Shown one piece after another: positions 59,703 to 64,000 of a stretch of 64,000 bases of DNA. The notes under the pieces are model-generated. The model saw only the letters and a program-made list of their open reading frames with translations, had not been told where the DNA came from and searched no databases. Position numbers and translations under genes: made by a program. The stretch's first letter is position 1. Each line of letters starts with the position of its first letter. The stretch lies in assembly GCF_001096185.1 (NCBI RefSeq), contig NZ_CRPU01000008.1, positions 1 through 64,000 of the forward strand, read 5' to 3'. The DNA is from Streptococcus pneumoniae (lineage in GTDB: Bacteria; Bacillota; Bacilli; Lactobacillales; Streptococcaceae).

Positions 59703-61904
59703 TTACTCCTTAAATGATTGTATGATACTCTCTCCTTCTTTACGGAACAAACTGAAGTAAAGAAGCATTATCTGAAAAGCAAATGTAGCTAGTGTCATGA
59801 CTATTCCCAACTTAGAACCCACCAAGATAGAAACGATTAGTTCCATCACAGAAAAACTAATAATGAGAGAAACCACACCAATATATCTTTTCCATGGTGA
59901 GAATCCCATAAAGTATTGAACATACAATTTTTCTTCAAATAACAAGCGGTACATTAAGACAAAACTCCAGAAAATAGCCATCATCGTAATGATGATAATC
60001 GCTATAATCGTGCCGAAAAGATAAAATGTATAACTCAGATCTTTTTGAAGACCATTGATAAAGTTCTTGACAGTTGTAAAACTCAACCGATTATCCGTTA
60101 AATCTGGAAATTCTGTTTCTAAAACGGACACTACCTGTTCCATTGTTTCCCTATCACGAATCTTCAAAAGACCATTATAGCCGTTGACAACTAAGTTTGC
60201 CGACTCCATGAAATATAGATTCTCTGGTGTTGAGACAAAAATAACTGGATTCTCACTAGTTGTACCATAAGAAATGGAATCTGACCAAGTAAATATTGGT
60301 CGAGACGGTTGGTAAACCTTGAACATAAATTTCGGATTTTCTGTGAAATTAGTTTGTAAATCTCCCGGTTTTACAGTGACACTTTCCTGTAAATAAGCCT
60401 TCATCGCCTCAAGTTCTTCTGTATTGAGCGTGTTAGGTAGAAGATAAAGTCGAGTACCATTCCTCATCTCTAGCAACTCCTCATCACTTAGGGGAATACC
60501 TAACTCTTGCAGGTAATTATAGGAGAATTTCAAATACCAAAATGGTTTTTTAGGGACATGTTGGTATGTCCCATAGACTGCATCAAGGTACTCCTGATTA
60601 AGAAATTTTCCTTGGGCAATATAGACACCTGGAAGCTCAGATATACGCTGGTAAAAGCTATACATACTACGCTCAAGGGAATTTGTAGTTCCTGCATATG
60701 TACCTACATCATCTCCCTCAACAAAGCTGGAGATAACGTACATATCTTCAACATTTTTCCACTCCCTAGATACTTTCATATTATCAATAAACTGATTCGT
60801 TGGAGCATCTAAAGAGTAACTGACTGCGATTAACAAACCAGCTACCAAGGTATAGAATAACAAGCAGGTTACCATTAAAGGCTTCATTGGTAATCGTTTA
60901 TGAATTGCGGCTAATGGAGAAACCGAATAAACAATAATCGTTGGAATAATGAATATCAATAGTAGCAACAAGACTGAGAGGCTGACTCCAGCAAAAACTA
61001 GAATAAACGATGATAAACCAAAACTAGACCAGCCTGACAACAACCAACTACATAAAGAGATAATTGGAATAATGTAGATTGAAAATAGTAGAGAATTTTT
61101 GAAAAAAGCAGACCATAATTCTTTTCTATCCCATCCTAAAAGAATCAATGTTCCGAAATGTTTAAAGGATTGAAGAACACAGATTAAGAATAGAATCAGT
61201 AAAATGAAGGCATTTACTAAGATGCTGATAGCAAGTATTATTCCCCAAATTCCCTGATCAGTACTACTTCCAAAACTTTCTTTTGTCAAATCCTCAACAG
61301 AAATACCTGACATCTTTGAAAGATGCAACAGAAAGTTATCTCTTGAGACAGCATCGTGGAGACCATTGATATGGTATATCCCATTGATCGTATTAGTGTT
61401 TTGAAAAGTATAATCTAATCGTTCAATGACTACAGGTGTGCTAAATAATAAATCTGGAAGCTCGTAAAGCATATTATTTGAGCCTTTGTCAAGTCCAATA
61501 GTCATACTATTATCACTATGAGATAATAAATCTGCAAATTGTTGTTGTGAGACTACTATTTTACCCGTACTTTCAAAATCTGAAAAACCAGCAGAGCTGC
61601 CAAGGATGTCTATATAAATCCTATTTAGACCTTCTCCTGTATCACTACTTTCAGAACGTTTTGTCCATATGGACAAGTCACTCTGTTCTAAAAAATAATT
61701 AAATACATCTTGTGATTGCTCTTCTGTTAACTTCTGAAGATAAACTGTTACGGTCCCGGAATGATGATTATAACTCTTCCATGACTGTTGATACTGTAAA
61801 CCTGTTAAAAAAATTGCCACCAGAGCAAGTAAGACACTCTGGATGGCAATCAAAAACAGGATTAAGTATCTCATTTTACCTAATAATATGTTTTTGTATG
61901 TCAT
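59703..61904 (-). CDS. Bacteriocin cassette 2: large integral membrane protein
   Basis: The 733-residue protein has an N-terminal membrane segment (about 10-32), an external domain, a cluster of membrane segments (about 220-365), a second external domain and three C-terminal segments (about 615-720). This is the architecture of the cassette 1 permease but with low sequence similarity. Its ATG overlaps the stop of the bacteriocin gene (TTATGA), giving translational coupling. It probably exports or gives immunity to the cassette 2 peptide. Confidence 0.85.
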   Translation of the reverse strand: MTYKNILLGKMRYLILFLIAIQSVLLALVAIFLTGLQYQQSWKSYNHHSGTVTVYLQKLTEEQSQDVFNYFLEQSDLSIWTKRSESSDTGEGLNRIYIDILGSSAGFSDFESTGKIVVSQQQFADLLSHSDNSMTIGLDKGSNNMLYELPDLLFSTPVVIERLDYTFQNTNTINGIYHINGLHDAVSRDNFLLHLSKMSGISVEDLTKESFGSSTDQGIWGIILAISILVNAFILLILFLICVLQSFKHFGTLILLGWDRKELWSAFFKNSLLFSIYIIPIISLCSWLLSGWSSFGLSSFILVFAGVSLSVLLLLLIFIIPTIIVYSVSPLAAIHKRLPMKPLMVTCLLFYTLVAGLLIAVSYSLDAPTNQFIDNMKVSREWKNVEDMYVISSFVEGDDVGTYAGTTNSLERSMYSFYQRISELPGVYIAQGKFLNQEYLDAVYGTYQHVPKKPFWYLKFSYNYLQELGIPLSDEELLEMRNGTRLYLLPNTLNTEELEAMKAYLQESVTVKPGDLQTNFTENPKFMFKVYQPSRPIFTWSDSISYGTTSENPVIFVSTPENLYFMESANLVVNGYNGLLKIRDRETMEQVVSVLETEFPDLTDNRLSFTTVKNFINGLQKDLSYTFYLFGTIIAIIIITMMAIFWSFVLMYRLLFEEKLYVQYFMGFSPWKRYIGVVSLIISFSVMELIVSILVGSKLGIVMTLATFAFQIMLLYFSLFRKEGESIIQSFKE

Positions 61905-62203
61905 AAGTACTTACCTACAATTCCAGTAACATTCAGCTGTACAGTTCCAATGAATTTAGAAACATGTGCTTCTACTCCAGGTGATTGCCAGCCTGAGAAT
62001 GCCCCGTTAGCAGTTGCTGAGTGTTCGTAAACACCAGACTGAACATTTGAATAGCTCCAAAGACCAGCAGTACGACCATAATTCCAATAAACTGCAGTAC
62101 TTTTATACCAAACTGTTGCAGCTGAAACAATCGAACCACCTGCACCAGCTAAAGTCAGTGTAAGTAAAGATGTTGTAATTATTTTTTTTATGCTTTTCTT
62201 CAT
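61901..62203 (-). CDS. Bacteriocin cassette 2: divergent lactococcin-972-like precursor
   Basis: The 100-residue secreted precursor has a basic start (MKKSIKKIITTS), a hydrophobic core and cleavage near IVSAAT (about residue 29). The mature part has the family pattern VYWNYG, LWSYSNVQSGVYEHSAT and GWQSPGVEAHV, but lacks the classical C-terminal W motif and ends in GIVGKYL. AGGGC upstream is a weak ribosome site. It leads its operon and is coupled to the permease gene. Confidence 0.82.
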   Translation of the reverse strand: MKKSIKKIITTSLLTLTLAGAGGSIVSAATVWYKSTAVYWNYGRTAGLWSYSNVQSGVYEHSATANGAFSGWQSPGVEAHVSKFIGTVQLNVTGIVGKYL

Positions 62204-62367
62204 TGTAAAGCCCTCACTTCTTTCACTTAAAATCTAACAATAACAATGACTGCCTTTAGAAGTATCAACAAATCAAACCCTAGAACATTCGAATCACTTC
62301 TTTCTAATTAAAAGTTAGATAAAACAGAAATACTATATAGTTAATAGTATTTTCATCATTTAATCAA

Positions 62368-62541
62368 CTAATCAGCCTTCCCAACATCAGGACCATTGGA
62401 CTTCTTTTGTGATTGCACTTGAATCTCCAATTGTTTATTCTTCTGAATAACTGTTGGTAAGGAATTGTGTTACTAAACGTAAAAACACCTAGTAATGCTA
62501 ATATAGCTAATTTTTGAATTCCACGTTTTTTTCTTATACAA
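62368..62541 (-). pseudogene. phrA: Frameshifted PhrA-type pheromone precursor gene
   Basis: On minus, AAAGGGG is followed after 5 nt by TTG at 62541; TAG at 62370-62368 lies in the same frame, 58 codons later. In between the coherent protein runs through two frames: a basic start and hydrophobic segment (KKRGIQKLAILALLGVFTF) in one frame, and a C-terminal part ending QSQKKSNGPDVGKAD in the frame of the start and stop. A one-base insertion in the A7 run (62526-62532) and a one-base loss near 62450 would explain this. The last ten residues match the pneumococcal PhrA signal SNGLDVGKAD, which I recall from the TprA/PhrA literature, except Leu to Pro. As read, no intact precursor can be made. 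Confidence 0.82.
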
Positions 62542-62592
62542 TGAAACCCCTTTCTGTTTCCTTGTTTTTATTCTAACATATATATTTTATTT

Positions 62593-62680
62593 GTTCAAAT
62601 GTTTTTATTATATTTTGAACTTTTTTTAAAAATTATTGCCAAAAAGAATTTTTTTATTCCTTTAACTTGCTATTTTGAAC
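62593..62680. promoter_or_regulatory. Repeated TATTTTGAAC elements, putative TprA operators
   Basis: TATTTTGAAC occurs at 62611-62620 and, identically, at 62671-62680. An inverted copy GTTCAAA at 62593-62599 faces TTTGAAC at 62614-62620. The second copy overlaps the tprA -35 region, and the first group covers a minus-strand TATAAT (62612-62607) that could serve phrA. Confidence 0.6.
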
Positions 62681-62695
62681 TAAAAATTTTATAAT
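62667..62695 (+). promoter_or_regulatory. tprA promoter
   Basis: TTGCTA (62667-62672), a 17-bp spacer and TATAAT (62690-62695), with a TATTTTGAAC element at the -35/spacer junction. Confidence 0.7.
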
Positions 62696-62729
62696 GAAAT
62701 TAAGCAAATAGGAAGGTTTATTATCTTTA

Positions 62730-63593
62730 ATGAATACACTCGCAGAGAAATTCAGAGTAAAGAGAAAAGAGTTAGGTCTCTCCCAACAAACTCTTGCAGA
62801 AGGAATTTGTGAACAAAGCCAGATTAGTAAAATTGAGAGAGGGCATTTCATTCCCTCCGCAGACCTTTTGTTCAAACTCTCACAACGACTTGAAGTACCA
62901 TTAGATTACTTTTTCAATGAACAAATTGAAATTAAATCTAACCTCTCTAATTTCAAGCAATTGTCTGCTCGACTATTAGATGACAGAAATTATGATAATT
63001 TGGAATATATTTATAGAATTGAGATTGAACGAAGTACTTTTCTAACACTAGAAGACCGAACTTACCTTGAATGGATTAAAGCTATTATTGACTTCTATCA
63101 ATATGACAGTAAGTGTGAGGCTATTTCTTCATTGGAAAATATATTATTAAAAGTCTCTTCAAATACTCTGATTTATTTAAAGGCGTTGAATACTCTATCT
63201 AATTTCTATTCCTTAGTGGGTCGTGAACAAGAATATGAGGCAAACTACTCTCATTTGATGGAGTTATATCAGACAAAAAATTTTGAGCATCAAGAGTTTT
63301 TATTTGGCTACATCAGAGTTCGTTACAACTACGCTCACTACCTAGTATCAAAGGAAAAATATAATGAAGCCATCCAAGAAGCTCTTGAGACGATTGAACT
63401 CTGTAAACAAAGACAGACAAGCTATCAACTGGCTCCTCTACTTATTCTTGTAGGAAATGCTGGAGCCAAATTTCTAGACAAAGAACAAGTCAAAAATTAT
63501 TATATAGAAGCAAAAGAGTTATGCAAGATTTATAACAATCCTTTAATGTTGATGAAGATAGAAAATTATTTGAAGGAATTAGATACTGTTTAG
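62730..63593 (+). CDS. tprA: TprA-like peptide-sensing transcriptional regulator (RRNPP/PlcR family)
   Basis: The 287-residue protein has an N-terminal XRE helix-turn-helix (AEKFRVKRKELGLSQQTLAE, then QSQISKIERG) and a C-terminal array of TPR-like helices (such as ALNTLSNFYSLVGREQEYEA and NYAHYLVSKEKYNEAIQEAL) that binds pheromone in this family. Length, sequence feel and the adjacent divergent phr gene identify it as TprA of the pneumococcal TprA/PhrA system, where TprA represses until PhrA is re-imported by the oligopeptide transporter. Its local PhrA gene is broken here. The target genes are unknown; the adjacent bacteriocin cassette is the obvious candidate. Confidence 0.88.
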   Translation: MNTLAEKFRVKRKELGLSQQTLAEGICEQSQISKIERGHFIPSADLLFKLSQRLEVPLDYFFNEQIEIKSNLSNFKQLSARLLDDRNYDNLEYIYRIEIERSTFLTLEDRTYLEWIKAIIDFYQYDSKCEAISSLENILLKVSSNTLIYLKALNTLSNFYSLVGREQEYEANYSHLMELYQTKNFEHQEFLFGYIRVRYNYAHYLVSKEKYNEAIQEALETIELCKQRQTSYQLAPLLILVGNAGAKFLDKEQVKNYYIEAKELCKIYNNPLMLMKIENYLKELDTV

Positions 63594-63636
63594 TTAATCT
63601 TGACATTATAGTTTTTCTGAAACGTTAAATAACCTG

Positions 63637-63675
63637 TAAGGCTGATAGTGAAATGAATACTATCAGCCTTATTTC
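63637..63675 (+). terminator. tprA terminator
   Basis: A 13-bp perfect stem TAAGGCTGATAGT (63637-63649) with ACTATCAGCCTTA (63659-63671); the T tail is short. Confidence 0.78.
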
Positions 63676-63681
63676 AAATTT

Positions 63682-63794
63682 ATATTCTTCCAAAATCTCT
63701 TCAAACCACGTTAGTTCTATCTCCAACCTCAAAACAGTGTTTTGAGCAACCTGTGACTAGCTTCCTAGTTTACTCTTTGATTTTTACTGAGTAT
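63682..63794 (+). repeat. BOX element after tprA, plus orientation
   Basis: boxA (CAAAATCTCTTCAAACCACG) is followed by a single boxB core (CCTCAAAACAGTGTTTTGAG) and boxC (TAGTTTACTCTTTGATTTTT) ending at GAGTAT. Confidence 0.88.
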
Positions 63795-63898
63795 CAGCCT
63801 TTCGTGTTTGTTTAGGGTCTTAAAGAGACATTTGAGAAGATTGGAAACAGTTCTCTCTTTTATCCGAGTATAATAATTGGTAGGGAGGGAGAGAAAAG

Positions 63899-64000
63899 AT
63901 GAAATCAATGAGAATCTTATTTTTGTTAGCTTTAATTCAAATTAGTTTGAGTAGCTGTTTCCTATGGAAGGAATGCATCTTGTCCTTTAAACAAAGTACA
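63899..64000 (+). CDS. N-terminal part of a putative lipoprotein, cut by the window edge
   Basis: ATG 63899 follows GGGAGGGAGAG. The 34 visible codons give a basic start (MKSMR), a hydrophobic core and a lipobox-like LSSC (Cys at about residue 20), then FLWKECILSF. This is a lipoprotein signal peptide. The rest lies outside the window and no function can be given. Confidence 0.65.
   Translation, partial: MKSMRILFLLALIQISLSSCFLWKECILSFKQST

Larger units (their letters stand above)
62204..62729. other. Divergent region between cassette 2 and tprA
   Basis: It holds 160 bp of AT-rich sequence upstream of cassette 2, the broken phr pheromone gene (62368-62541, minus), repeated TATTTTGAAC elements (62593-62680) and the tprA promoter. 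I found no clear promoter for cassette 2. Confidence 0.75.
63594..63898. other. Intergenic region after tprA
   Basis: It holds the tprA terminator, a BOX element (63682-63794) and the promoter of the next gene (TATAAT at 63869-63874). Nothing else is seen. Confidence 0.7.

Overview
The window looks like the chromosome of a mitis-group Streptococcus (S. pneumoniae, S. pseudopneumoniae or S. mitis). The evidence is an AT-rich base composition, six BOX-type intergenic repeats, and a gene order I recognise from pneumococcus: TCS11 - ccpA - asparaginase - alaT - rpmH, then tatD - rnmV - ksgA - rsgA - rpe - thiN - rmuC - cbf1 - purR - lysA - pflA - yidC, then asnA - rsmD - coaD - sepM - murA - epuA - endA - CBS protein - rpoB - rpoC - ndk - tprA. 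I cannot fix the species from this sequence alone.

Regions. 0-4.4 kb: the end of a tRNA cluster, then an operon of two small membrane proteins, an ABC-2 transporter and a DesK/DesR-like two-component pair. 4.4-11 kb: ccpA, L-asparaginase, a HAD phosphatase fused to a MazG-like domain, a universal stress protein, alaT and rpmH. 11-21.2 kb: an Ali/AmiA-type oligopeptide-binding lipoprotein and a 2506-residue LPXTG surface protein. A run of ten G lies inside the probable promoter of the surface protein, which suggests phase-variable expression. 21.5-32.5 kb: a housekeeping run broken by an accessory locus (23-27.1 kb) with a PlcR-like regulator, a palindromic operator and an ABC exporter of the lactococcin-972 immunity/export type but no recognisable toxin gene. 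32.5-46.3 kb: purR, lysA, pflA, yidC and a cell-envelope/housekeeping block. Three genes here appear to be transcribed without a leader. 46.4-54.7 kb: rpoBC behind a long leader with a terminator-like hairpin, then ndk.

54.7-64 kb is the most unusual part. A truncated IS200-type remnant is followed by two separate lactococcin-972-type bacteriocin cassettes, both on the minus strand. One of them lies between two 327-bp direct repeats. Next come a broken pheromone gene and the divergent tprA regulator. The C terminus encoded by the broken gene, SNGPDVGKAD, differs by one residue from the PhrA pheromone I recall for pneumococcal TprA/PhrA (SNGLDVGKAD). The pheromone frame is interrupted by two compensating shifts, one of them in a homopolymer. 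In pneumococcus TprA/PhrA controls a lantibiotic cluster; here the neighbours are lactococcin-972 cassettes. This suggests a quorum-sensing switch whose own signal has been lost and whose neighbouring cargo has been exchanged.

How the parts fit: the core segments supply translation, RNA maturation, nucleotide, amino-acid and envelope functions. The accessory segments (surface protein, peptide-binding lipoprotein, three paralogous bacteriocin exporters, two peptide-sensing-type regulators) concern contact and competition with neighbouring cells. All positions and motifs were read by eye. Family names come from recognised motifs and recalled relatives; no search was run.
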